From the NCBI GenBank assembly GCA_020853575.1, contig JADYYP010000029.1:1-64000 (forward strand): a DNA stretch of 64,000 bases. The letters are read 5' to 3'. The DNA comes from Planctomycetota bacterium. Lineage in GTDB: Bacteria > Planctomycetota > UBA1135 > GCA-002686595. The notes below the pieces were generated by a model, which was given only the letters and a program-made list of their open reading frames with translations, was not told the DNA's origin and did not search any database. Each line of letters starts with the position of its first letter. Position 1 is the stretch's first letter. The translations under genes were made by a program, and so were the position numbers. Shown here in pieces: positions 56,622-64,000 of the stretch.

Positions 56622-57905
56622 ATGGCAACGGTCTACAACTGGCAGCTGGGACGCGAGATGGACTACCCCTACGAAGGGGCTTGGCCGGAGCGTCAGTTCG
56701 CATTCGTCATCAACACCAACCGCTGCTTGGGCTGTCAGACCTGCACGATGGCGTGCAAGTCGACCTGGACCTTCGCACAGGGCCAGGAGCACATGTGGTG
56801 GACGAACGTCGAGACCAAGCCCTACGGTGGCTACCCGCGCAACTGGGACGTCAAGTTGCTCGAGCTCCTGAACAAGGCCAATCCCGACGGCGTGCGGTGG
56901 TTCGCACCGGATGGCAACGCACCCGAGGACGCTCCCTACGGCGAATTCGAGGGACGCACCATCTTCGAGGCTGCCCATGACCGCAGCGCGCGCCCGGAGG
57001 CCTCGCAGCGTGTGCTCGGTTACCTGCCCACCGACGAGGAGTGGGGCACCCCCAACCTGTACGAGGACGTGCCATCCGGCGGCGGCGGCGGGCGCGGCGA
57101 GTGGGTCCGCGAGGGCTCGGACGTCTCGCTTCCCACGCACAAGTCGTGGTTTTTCTACCTCGCGAGGCTGTGCAACCACTGCACGTACCCGGCCTGTCTC
57201 GCTGCCTGCCCGCGCACCGCGATCTACAAGCGGCCCGAGGACGGCATCGTACTGATCGATCAAGAGCGCTGTCGCGGTTACCGCAAGTGCGTCGAGGCCT
57301 GTCCGTACAAGAAGGCGCTGTACCGGCCGACGACCCGCACGAGCGAGAAGTGCATCGGCTGCTATCCCCGCGTCGAGGGACGCGATCGCGACACGAAGGG
57401 CGCGCGCACGGAAACGCGTTGCATGTCGGCCTGCATTGGGCAAGTACGAATGCAGGGGCTCGTGCGGACCGAGCAAGACGGCATCTGGACGCCGGATCGC
57501 CAGCATCCGCTGTACTACCTCGTGCACGTCGCGAAGGTCGCGCTGCCGCTCTATCCGCAGTTCGGCACGGAACCCAACGGCTACTACATCCCGCCGCGCT
57601 GGGTACCAAAGCCCTACCTCGAGCAGATGTTCGGCCCCGGCGTCGAGCACGCCATCCAGCAGTACCTCGCGCCCGGTCGCGAGCTGCTCGCCGTGCTGCA
57701 GCTCTTCCGCCGCGACAGCCGCATGATCTTCCGGTACGACATCGAGGAAGGCCCGCTGGTGTACGAAGGCGAGATCCACGGCCAACCGTTCCAGCTCCAC
57801 GACGACACGGTGATCGCGTTCGGCGAGAAGGGCGAAGAGCTGTTCCGCACGACCGTAGAGGAACCGTTGCACGTCCGTCCATCCGAACGCATCAACTGGG
57901 TCTAA
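56622..57905 (+). CDS. Fe-S (beta) subunit, NarH/NxrB/EbdB family, four clusters
   Basis: 427 aa, close to the length of NxrB. Cluster motif 1: C35-x2-C38-x2-C41-x3-C45 (NRCLGCQTCTMACKSTWT), then MWWTNVETKPYGGYPRNWD, diagnostic of this family. Motif 2: LCNHCTYPACLAACPRTAIY. Motif 3: CRGYRKCVEACPYKK, where Tyr replaces a cysteine, as in family members with a [3Fe-4S] cluster. Motif 4: CIGCYPRVEG with TRCMSACIGQVRMQG. It has no signal peptide and would be exported attached to the Tat-tagged catalytic subunit. It wires the Mo site to the heme subunit encoded by 51199-52830. Confidence 0.9.
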   Translation: MATVYNWQLGREMDYPYEGAWPERQFAFVINTNRCLGCQTCTMACKSTWTFAQGQEHMWWTNVETKPYGGYPRNWDVKLLELLNKANPDGVRWFAPDGNAPEDAPYGEFEGRTIFEAAHDRSARPEASQRVLGYLPTDEEWGTPNLYEDVPSGGGGGRGEWVREGSDVSLPTHKSWFFYLARLCNHCTYPACLAACPRTAIYKRPEDGIVLIDQERCRGYRKCVEACPYKKALYRPTTRTSEKCIGCYPRVEGRDRDTKGARTETRCMSACIGQVRMQGLVRTEQDGIWTPDRQHPLYYLVHVAKVALPLYPQFGTEPNGYYIPPRWVPKPYLEQMFGPGVEHAIQQYLAPGRELLAVLQLFRRDSRMIFRYDIEEGPLVYEGEIHGQPFQLHDDTVIAFGEKGEELFRTTVEEPLHVRPSERINWV

Positions 57906-57907
57906 CC

Positions 57908-58672
57908 ATGGACACCCTCACCCGTTCCCCGGCCGATCTCGCCCTCGCCCGCGCCGTCGTGCATCGGTTCCTGAGCGATGCCATCCGCCACCCCGGGCGC
58001 TCGACGCTGGTCGGATCCGACTGGAGTCAGGCGTTGCGGACCGCGCTCGAGGAATGCGACGCACCCGAGCTGGTCCCGCTCGCCGAGGCATGCGTGGCCG
58101 CCGGAAGCAACCGCCGCTCGACCGAGTTCGCCTATGGACGCCTCATCGGCCACACTCCGCGCGCTGGCATTCCGCCCTACGAGTCGGAGTGGCTCGGGGC
58201 CGCCGGTGACCTGCTGCAATACCACCAGATCGCGGATCTCTCGGGTTTCTACGGCGCCTTCGGCCTGCGCCTCAACGACGCCTGCGACGAGCGCGCGGAC
58301 CACATCGGGATCGAGCTCGCCTTCGCGCAGTTCCTGTGCGCAAAGGAAGCCTGGGCCGTGCAACACGACCAGAGCGAGCTGGCGAGCGTGTGCCGCGGCG
58401 CACAGCGGCGCTTCGTGGCCGAGCATCTTGCGCGCTGGGCCCCGGCCTTCTTCCACCGCATCGCAGCCTGCGCCGACGGCGGATTCCACGCTGCGCTCGC
58501 GCGGTTGGCGTGCGCCTGGATCGAGAACGAGTGCCGGAGGTTGGAGGTCCCTTGCGGAGACCCGACGCTTGCTCCGGGCGAGTCCTCGGTGACGCTCGAG
58601 GACACCTGCGTCTCTTGCGCGCACGCTTCGAGCTGCGTGCCCGGCGGCGCCCCCCGTCCCGAACCGAGCTGA
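57908..58672 (+). CDS. TorD/DmsD/NarJ-type redox enzyme maturation chaperone
   Basis: 254 aa, all-helical. The family signature PPYESEW (residues 89-95) is intact, followed by GFYGAFGLRLNDACDERADH. This class binds the Tat signal of the molybdoenzyme, holds it for cofactor insertion and prevents premature export. Starts 2 nt after the Fe-S subunit stop. Cysteines near the end (DTCVSCAHASSC) are unusual and could bind metal. Confidence 0.85.
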   Translation: MDTLTRSPADLALARAVVHRFLSDAIRHPGRSTLVGSDWSQALRTALEECDAPELVPLAEACVAAGSNRRSTEFAYGRLIGHTPRAGIPPYESEWLGAAGDLLQYHQIADLSGFYGAFGLRLNDACDERADHIGIELAFAQFLCAKEAWAVQHDQSELASVCRGAQRRFVAEHLARWAPAFFHRIAACADGGFHAALARLACAWIENECRRLEVPCGDPTLAPGESSVTLEDTCVSCAHASSCVPGGAPRPEPS

Positions 58673-58689
58673 GGCCCGCGGAGGCCAAC

Positions 58690-59340
58690 ATGACGCGCAT
58701 CGAGATTGCCCCGGAACTCGTCGAGGAGGCCGTCTTTCTCCTGCAGCGCGACGCCGACCGACGTGGAGACCTGCGCGCGACCCTCTGGCTGGAGCAGCGC
58801 GAGCCGCTCTACGAGCTACGCGACCCGCGTGAACGCGAGGCGGCGTTTCTCGCCCATGCCTTGCTCGCCTTTCGGACCCTGCATCTCGATGAGCCGCTTA
58901 GCGTGGCTCTGGAGGCCTGCCCGGCCGCACGCGAGCGACTCGACGTGCTCGCGGTGCGGAGAGCGAGGCGCACCAAGGAAGAGGGTGCGGAACTCTACAG
59001 CTCCGCAACCTCGGCGCGCGCGACGTCACCGACCCGTGCCGTGCTCGCGTTGAAGCCGGACCGCTTCGCGGAACTCGATCGCCTGCACGAGCACGTGCGC
59101 CGCGAGCTCCTTTTCATCGACGACATGCTCGAACCGGCGTTCGAATACGACCCGTGCGCGATCGATGCGCTCGACCTCGATCCCGGCATGCGCGACGTCG
59201 TGCGCGACCGCGCGAGTCGCGCGTGGCGCAGGCGCATCGACGTGCGCGCGCGTGGTGAGCGCGTGACGGGGACCTTCGTCGAACTGGTGGAATCCGCCGT
59301 GGCCTCGCTGGGCGGCACGCGCGCCTCAAGTGGAGCCTGA
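58690..59340 (+). CDS. unknown protein of the oxidoreductase operon
   Basis: 216 aa, soluble, rich in Arg, Glu, Ala and Leu, with predicted long helices (EIAPELVEEAVFLLQRDADR; ATLWLEQREPLYELRDPRER). I recognise no domain. It follows the chaperone gene by 17 bp and precedes the MDR dehydrogenase by 5 bp. A second maturation factor or regulator is possible but unsupported. Confidence 0.55.
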   Translation: MTRIEIAPELVEEAVFLLQRDADRRGDLRATLWLEQREPLYELRDPREREAAFLAHALLAFRTLHLDEPLSVALEACPAARERLDVLAVRRARRTKEEGAELYSSATSARATSPTRAVLALKPDRFAELDRLHEHVRRELLFIDDMLEPAFEYDPCAIDALDLDPGMRDVVRDRASRAWRRRIDVRARGERVTGTFVELVESAVASLGGTRASSGA

Positions 59341-59345
59341 GTTCG

Positions 59346-60416
59346 ATGCGAGTCGATGCATGGAGCCTGCGCGCACCGCGGGCCCCTCTCGTGGCCGAGT
59401 CACGTGTGGAGTTCCCACGGGCCGGCGAAGTGCTCGTGCGAGTCAGAGGCTGTGCCGTTCGGGCCTCGGATCTCGCGATTTTCTCCGGCCGAATACCGGT
59501 TCCGATCGACCTTCCTCTGACGCTGGGAAACGAGATCTCCGGAAATGTCGTCGCTGCCGGACGGGGTGCCGAGCATTGGCGCGGCCATGACGTAGTGATT
59601 CCCTCCGCCCTGCCCTGCGGCGAGTGTGCGGCCTGCAACTGCGGACGATCGGCGATGTGCCCTCGAACTGTCATCCCTGGACGCAATGTGCACGGCGGAT
59701 TCGCTACTCATGTGCGAGTACCGGCCCGAGGGCTGTGCCTCGTCCCGTTCCTGGGGGACAAAGCTTCCAATCCCGGCGGGCTGGATCTCGCGACGCTTGC
59801 ATTGTTGTCCGGAACCGTCGCGACTCCGTACCAGGCGATTGCGCGCAGCGGGCTTGTGGAAGGCGACGTCGCGATTTTCGTTGGCCTCGGAATCCACGGA
59901 CTCCTCGGAGTGCAGATCGCGGTGGCGCGGGGGGCCCACGTGGTGGCACTCGACCCTGATCCCGTACGACTCGAAAGAGCCGGAGAGCTTGGTGCCGAAC
60001 TCCCGCTTCTCATCGACGACACTGCGGGAAAGCCGGTTGCCGAACACGTGGACGACTTTGCGTCCGAGCGAGGTTGTCCGCCATGGCGCGTTCGAATCTA
60101 CGAAACATGCGAGAAGCAACGGTGTCGCGAGTTGGCGTTTGGGCTGCTCACGGCTGGACGCACGCTCGCCGTCGTAGGCAATCGCCTAGGCTCCGTCTCA
60201 CCGCCAGTTCCTGACCTCGCGACCCACGACGCGACAGTATTCGGCAGTTCGGGATGCGCACCAGAGCGCTACGCGGAGTTGCTCCAACTCGCCCTCTCCG
60301 GGAAATTGGCGCTCAAGTCGCTTGTCGAAGTGCGCTCACTGGCCAGCGTTCAGCATCGGTTTCAGGATCTCGCCCATCGACCCGGGTTCCGCAGAGTGGT
60401 GCTCGTGCCGGAATAG
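59346..60416 (+). CDS. MDR-family dehydrogenase lacking catalytic zinc ligands
   Basis: 356 aa. The layout follows zinc-type alcohol dehydrogenases and most resembles 6-hydroxycyclohexene-carbonyl-CoA dehydrogenase (Had): LPLTLGNEISGNVVAAG, VVIPSALPCGECAACN, IPGRNVHGGFATHVRVPARG, LSGTVATPYQAIARSGL. The structural zinc cysteines (C-x2-C-x2-C-x7-C) are present. The catalytic Cys-His pair is gone (GCAVRASD where GCGVCHTD is usual) and the GHE histidine is Asn (LGNEISG), so zinc-dependent dehydrogenation seems unlikely. The nucleotide-binding region reads GLGIHGLLGVQIAVARGAHV. Last gene of the operon, with codon and base use somewhat more relaxed than its neighbours. Confidence 0.75.
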   Translation: MRVDAWSLRAPRAPLVAESRVEFPRAGEVLVRVRGCAVRASDLAIFSGRIPVPIDLPLTLGNEISGNVVAAGRGAEHWRGHDVVIPSALPCGECAACNCGRSAMCPRTVIPGRNVHGGFATHVRVPARGLCLVPFLGDKASNPGGLDLATLALLSGTVATPYQAIARSGLVEGDVAIFVGLGIHGLLGVQIAVARGAHVVALDPDPVRLERAGELGAELPLLIDDTAGKPVAEHVDDFASERGCPPWRVRIYETCEKQRCRELAFGLLTAGRTLAVVGNRLGSVSPPVPDLATHDATVFGSSGCAPERYAELLQLALSGKLALKSLVEVRSLASVQHRFQDLAHRPGFRRVVLVPE

Positions 60417-60651
60417 GGCACGCTTGCATGCCCCGATGCCAACCAACTCGACAAGCTCAACGTCCAGAACCACATCCACGTATCCGTCAACAACCGTAGT
60501 GTGAGGTGGTCGCTGGCCCCGACTTGGGCTCCGGGTCAGTCTCGAGCAGATCCTCGACGACGAGCACGGGAAGACGAGTGTTCGGAAAGGGCCCGTCGCC
60601 ACGACACTCGGCAGCGCCACGGTGGGGTCTGGGGCGTGCCAATGGTGTGCC

Positions 60652-61251
60652 TCATGGGCAGGGCCAGAGACTACAAGAGCGGGAACGTGGTGCTTGCGAG
60701 CGCGACGCACCGAAAGGCACTCCGAGCGAACCCGCCAAGGAGTTTGCACTCTCGACGAGACGGTCGCGAACACCGCTCCCAAGCTGGTTGCGGTCGGCCC
60801 TATCGAACTCCGCAACGAGACACTGTCTATCAACGTCGCTGAAGCGGTCCTCCGCCATTTGGAAAAGCACGCCGTCCTCTTTCGCAATGTGATCGCGCAG
60901 TAGCTCCACATATGCGCTCGCCGCACTTGCGAAACCAGCGGGGTCGACGGCCGCCAAGGCCTTGCGCAGCCGCGCTAGTTCTGATCTGCCTAGGTCGTGC
61001 TCGTTCAGCATGACCGCAATTGGGCCGACGTTTTCCGCCATGCCGCGGGCTTGCAGCATCGGGAACAGCAGGCCCTCCTCCTTTCCGTGGTGCAGTCGGT
61101 CCGCGAACATCGAAAGAAACTCCAGGACCGTGTTCCCACGTTCGAGGTCGAGGCCACGCCCGCTGCTCGCGGCGTGCGCCAGCTTCTCTAGGCACTCAAG
61201 CACCTGCTCGATGACGCGATGGTCGGCGGAGAGCATCTCAGTGGGGCGCAT
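60652..61251 (-). CDS. hemerythrin (HHE) domain protein
   Basis: 199 aa from the ATG at 61251. Iron-ligand pattern: DHRVIEQVLE, RLHHGKEEGLLFPML, NEHDLGRSELARLR, LRDHIAKEDGVLFQMAE, matching the HHE/DUF542-type hemerythrin domain with a diiron site. Such proteins bind O2 or NO and often accompany Dnr/NnrR regulators and nitrogen-oxide respiration. A TTGAC-N4-ATCAA site lies 71 bp upstream, overlapping the end of the regulator gene. The last ~25 residues are low-complexity (Ser/Arg/Pro). Confidence 0.8.
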   Translation of the reverse strand: MRPTEMLSADHRVIEQVLECLEKLAHAASSGRGLDLERGNTVLEFLSMFADRLHHGKEEGLLFPMLQARGMAENVGPIAVMLNEHDLGRSELARLRKALAAVDPAGFASAASAYVELLRDHIAKEDGVLFQMAEDRFSDVDRQCLVAEFDRADRNQLGSGVRDRLVESANSLAGSLGVPFGASRSQAPRSRSCSLWPCP

Positions 61252-61321
61252 GTGATTCTCCAAGTTGCCCTGTGGAGGGGAGAGCGAGGAGACACTCTCG
61301 ATCCTCGCGCAGAGACGCGCC

Positions 61322-61335
61322 TTGACGGATATCAA
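61322..61335. promoter_or_regulatory. Fnr/Dnr-type operator upstream of the hemerythrin gene
   Basis: TTGAC-GGAT-ATCAA. Centre 77 bp before the hemerythrin ATG; it overlaps the stop codon of the crp/fnr-type gene encoded on the same strand. Confidence 0.65.
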
Positions 61336-62051
61336 GGTCCCGAGTCCTCCAGACGATCTGCGATACCCACTAGGACGCGCGAGTCGAGTACGACGATCGA
61401 GCGTTGCCGATTCTCGATCACGCCCGCGTCCTGCCAGCGACGCAGAAGGCGCGAGAGTGTCTCCGGAGTGATCGCGAGATGCGCTGCCAAGTCCTTCTTG
61501 GTCATCGGCAGGTCGACTTCCAAGTGCTCGGCGCCTGGACTCGCCGGAAGTGCGAGAAGGTAGTGCGCCAGCCGCGCGGGCGCGCTCGCGATCGAGAGCT
61601 CTTCAACACGCTCGGCCATCCGGACGAGCCACATGCACAGCGAACCAATCATCGCCGTCGCCACTCCCGGCTCCCCGTGAACTAGAGACACGAACGCCTG
61701 TCCTCCAATCTCTAGCACCTTGGATGCAACGACTGCGCGCGCATGTGCGGGATACCGCCCCATCGAAAGTAGCGCGGGCTCCGCAAAGGACTGACCGTCG
61801 TGCACATGGTGAAGCACCTGTTCGTGGCCGTCGGCCGCGATTCGGTAGACGCGTATCCTGCCGCTGACGACGGCAAAGAACGAGTTCGCAGGCTGCCCCT
61901 CCGAGATCAACGCTTGGTCGATGTCGAGATCGCGCACTGTCGTCGCCTGTGCGATGCGCTCGACAAGTTTCCTCGAGAGTGGACGAAAGTGAGGCAAGCG
62001 CGTCAGGAAGAGCTGTCGTTCGGCAAGGTCCATCGGATAGCAGTCGATCAT
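61332..62051 (-). CDS. Crp/Fnr-superfamily regulator, Dnr-like
   Basis: 239 aa from the ATG at 62051 (an ATG at 62033 and a TTG at 62090 are alternatives). cNMP-binding-like beta-roll at ~25-140 (LISEGQPANSFFAVVSGRIR), dimer helix, then the helix-turn-helix MTKKDLAAHLAITPETLSRL. The recognition helix has E-x2-S-R (ETLSR), which in Fnr and Dnr reads TTGA half-sites. This agrees with the three TTGAC-N4-(A/G)TCAA sites in this window. The N-terminal cysteine cluster of Fnr is absent (one Cys only), so it should not bind an oxygen-labile Fe-S cluster; sensing NO through heme, as Dnr does, is the likely alternative. Confidence 0.85.
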   Translation of the reverse strand: MIDCYPMDLAERQLFLTRLPHFRPLSRKLVERIAQATTVRDLDIDQALISEGQPANSFFAVVSGRIRVYRIAADGHEQVLHHVHDGQSFAEPALLSMGRYPAHARAVVASKVLEIGGQAFVSLVHGEPGVATAMIGSLCMWLVRMAERVEELSIASAPARLAHYLLALPASPGAEHLEVDLPMTKKDLAAHLAITPETLSRLLRRWQDAGVIENRQRSIVVLDSRVLVGIADRLEDSGP

Positions 62052-62305
62052 GCGCGCGGGGACGCCGCAACACGACCAGCTGCACAACACTGCGCCGATC
62101 GCACACTGACCTCGACATGCGCAGCCAGTTCAGGACTCGGCTCCGTCGGAATCCCAAGTGATGCGCCTCGCGGAGACGTGGCGCTCTGGCATCGACCGGC
62201 ATGGACTCAAGCTACCGTACCGCGAACGACGCGCCGGGCGAGCTTGATAGCTGGCACGACGTTGGGTTTGGAGCGAGGGTCGATCGTCGCGCTGGGCGGT
62301 CGACT

Positions 62306-62582
62306 TCAGCACGCAGCTCTGAGGAGCTGGTCGAGTACGCGCTGCTTGCGCGCCAAGAATTCGGCCTGGAAACGCTGACTCCAGCCGTGCGGCGAGAGCT
62401 TGGTGACGTCGCTCTCGTTGCCGATTCGCAGCAGCACGTCGCGCGTGTGCTCGCAGGAACTCCGGGTGCGCGGCGAACATGCGCTGCGTGTCCCAGCCGG
62501 TCCAGCGCCGCATCAGGCTGCCCACGCCGAGAACCAAGTGAGCGTGAGCGCTCGACCAGGAGGCGTCGATCGCCGCGGGCAA
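62306..62582 (-). pseudogene. frameshifted gene remnant, unknown family
   Basis: Complement reading: PAAIDASWSSAHAHLVLGVG, SLMRRWTGWDTQRMFAAHPE, FLRAHA, then after a one-base shift near 62445 RDVLLRIGNESDVTKLSPHG, WSQRFQAEFLARKQRVLDQL and LRAAC with a stop at 62306. Both halves look genuinely coding and continue each other, but no good start lies upstream (a stop sits just before 62582). It may be a decayed gene or a sequencing error. Upstream to 62882 nothing else was identified. Confidence 0.45.
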
Positions 62583-62868
62583 GTCGCACGTAGCGGATCA
62601 GGGGGCGAGGCATTCAAGCGGGCGGGCCAGGTGTGGTGCGTGGACGGATTTTGCTCTCGTGCGGATGGCTGAGCCTGGTCCGCGGCCCAGGGGCGGATCG
62701 TGTAGCGCGAGCCGGCGCGGCCACGCGCTCGCGCTGGGAATCCGGCGCGTCGAAGCTCGCAGCGGTTCACGCCCGAACCGAGCAGAGACACCAGGGCATG
62801 CTCCGCGCCGCCCGCGACCGGCGCCGCACCGTGCTGGGCGCCGGCGTGAAAAAATGGCTCGGGCTCCG

Positions 62869-62874
62869 TACTCT
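62869..62874 (+). promoter_or_regulatory. -10 box (TACTCT), leaderless start
   Basis: Ends 8 nt before the ATG at 62883, repeating the arrangement at 1732, 26943 and 30342. Confidence 0.4.
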
Positions 62875-62882
62875 CAGGCGTC

Positions 62883-63503
62883 ATGGACGAATGGAAGCAG
62901 AGGATCGAGGAGTGGCATCAGCGGCTCGCCGAGTGGCAGCGCACGTTCGACGCGCGCTATGCGGAGCTCGCGCGCCGGCGCGCGGGGCTGTTCCGCAGCC
63001 TGTCCGATGGCGAGAAGGACGAGCTCCAGGCCCAGGCGCGACAGGCCGCCGGCGAGGAACTGGCGCGCGAGCTGTTCGCCTTCGTGTCCGAGCTCTGCGA
63101 CGCCTACCGCGCCGAGCCCTTGCCGCAGCCGCGGGCCAAGGTGCGCGCGTGGATCGGCAACCAGCCGACGACTCTCAACGCGCTGCTGAGCTACGCGCAT
63201 CAAGCGCTCGAGCTCGCGCGCGGCGCTGACGCGCAACGGATGCTCGAGCGCGGTCTCGCGGCGCTGTCGATCGTCGACGTGCGCACCGATTTCCTCGCGG
63301 TCCAAGCGCTGCTCGGACGCTACTGGATCGCGCTGCGCGGCCAAGGCCTCGACGCCTCCGCGGCCTTCGCGACGCTGGCCAAGCTCTCCAATCCGGGCAT
63401 GGGTGGCGGCGGAGCGTGTCTGGGGCAAATCGTGCGCGAGTTCGGGAGCTCGGCCTACTTCCGCGAGCACGTGCGTCCGCAGTTGCCGCGCGCCAGCGCC
63501 TGA
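62883..63503 (+). CDS. hypothetical helical protein
   Basis: 206 aa, no signal peptide or known domain. The N-terminus is an amphipathic coiled coil rich in Trp, Glu and Arg (MDEWKQRIEEWHQRLAEWQR); the rest is helical with a Gly-rich loop near the end (NPGMGGGGACLGQ). It converges with the thioredoxin-like gene, 15 bp between stops. Confidence 0.65.
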   Translation: MDEWKQRIEEWHQRLAEWQRTFDARYAELARRRAGLFRSLSDGEKDELQAQARQAAGEELARELFAFVSELCDAYRAEPLPQPRAKVRAWIGNQPTTLNALLSYAHQALELARGADAQRMLERGLAALSIVDVRTDFLAVQALLGRYWIALRGQGLDASAAFATLAKLSNPGMGGGGACLGQIVREFGSSAYFREHVRPQLPRASA

Positions 63504-63518
63504 ACGCGCGCGCGAGCG

Positions 63519-64000
63519 CTACTTGCCGTGCGGTTCCGCAGCGAGGATCGCGTCGAGCGTGGCCTCGCACAGATTCGCGGGGTTGTCGGACCAGCGCACC
63601 TTGCCTTCGCGGTCGATCAGCACCAGGTGCGGGATCGAGGCGACTTTGTAGGCCAATGAGGTCGCTCCGGCGTCCTGGAACACGGGGAAGGTGTAGCCGT
63701 GTTGCGCGACGTGCTTCTTGACCTGGTCCGCGCTCTGGCCCTGCTGATGATCGGTGACGCCGACGAACACCACGCCCTTGGGTGTGTAGCGCTTGACCAA
63801 GTCGAGTAGGAAGGGCTGTTCCTTGGCGCAGTTGGTGCACCAGGTCGCCCAGAAGTAGAGCGCGACGACGTGGCCGCTCTGCAGCTCGAGCGGCGTGGGA
63901 TCGCCGGAGATCCACTGCTCGGGAGCGTACGGCGGCGCGGGCTTGTCCAGCGTGCGCGCGATCTCGAGCGTCTTCTTGAGCGAATCGGCGCGCTGGGACT
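63519..64000 (-). CDS. TlpA-like thioredoxin-fold protein (5' end outside the window)
   Basis: 160 residues are visible. The active site is WATWCTNCAKEQP (Cys-x2-Cys), preceded by PLELQSGHVVALYF and followed by GVVFVGVTDHQQGQ and a cis-Pro site in VASIPHLVLIDREG. This is the AhpC/TSA-Redoxin (TlpA/ResA) fold. It probably acts as an extracytoplasmic thiol reductase, for example in cytochrome c maturation; the signal sequence would lie beyond the window edge. Confidence 0.8.
   Translation of the reverse strand, partial: SQRADSLKKTLEIARTLDKPAPPYAPEQWISGDPTPLELQSGHVVALYFWATWCTNCAKEQPFLLDLVKRYTPKGVVFVGVTDHQQGQSADQVKKHVAQHGYTFPVFQDAGATSLAYKVASIPHLVLIDREGKVRWSDNPANLCEATLDAILAAEPHGK

Noticed and set aside
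60417..60651. Possible small gene between the MDR gene and the hemerythrin
   Set aside because: Open frames on both strands here are overlapping shadows without start signals or motifs.

Overview
The window is high-GC bacterial DNA, most likely from a planctomycete. The reasons are: secreted beta-propeller proteins ending in a shared C-terminal module (YCTAK/YCTSK near its start, GGTLCV and CSGxYxFxF further on), a Ser/Thr kinase fused to WD40 repeats next to an ECF sigma factor, a secreted sulfatase, a DUF1570-type metallopeptidase, HEAT+VWA proteins, and start codons lying 6-10 nt behind TANNNT boxes (probable leaderless mRNAs). No rRNA, tRNA, CRISPR array or plasmid origin was seen.

Region 1 (1-5.9 kb) is a patchwork. 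It holds small secreted proteins, a coiled-coil gene with a scrambled tail, a SIR2-fold gene (2462-3802) lying between two same-orientation copies of a 31-bp sequence, an IS91-family transposase fossil, an IS3-family DDE fragment, and a solitary integron-type gene cassette (5187-5742, attC at 5691-5748) coding for a CrtO-like acyltransferase. No integrase is visible.

Region 2 (5.9-43.8 kb) is ordinary chromosomal content: sulfatase, beta-helix protein, PhyH-type oxygenase, zinc-ribbon/His-rich membrane protein, DUF1570-like peptidase, a DgcN/DgcA-type D-glutamate pair, a poly-HAMP chemoreceptor, an FG-GAP/tail-fibre-like protein, kinase + ECF sigma, CbpM + DnaJ, a D-aminoacylase-like Tat lipoprotein, a multi-TM glycosyltransferase-like protein, HEAT/VWA and HEAT/zinc-ribbon proteins, a GCS2-CBS + AstE/AspA pair, and large secreted propeller proteins.

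Region 3 (44.4-62.1 kb) is the most interesting part. It is a respiratory module built round a Tat-exported molybdopterin enzyme of the type II DMSO-reductase family (52845-56291) that looks most like the nitrite oxidoreductase/nitrate reductase branch. With it are a four-cluster Fe-S subunit, a lipoprotein fusing two c-type hemes to an ethylbenzene-dehydrogenase-type heme-b domain, a TorD-like chaperone, two unknown proteins, an MDR dehydrogenase that has lost its catalytic zinc ligands, and divergent moaA. A hemerythrin and a cysteine-poor Crp/Fnr (Dnr-like) regulator close the cluster. Three TTGAC-N4-(A/G)TCAA palindromes, before the hemerythrin, between moaA and the oxidoreductase operon, and before a cytochrome c-amicyanin-propeller fusion gene (44436-46670), suggest one regulon controlled by that regulator. 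A second, inverted IS91 fossil abuts moaA.

Region 4 (62.1-64 kb) holds a frameshifted gene remnant, an unknown 206-aa protein and the 3' part of a TlpA-like thioredoxin gene that runs off the window.
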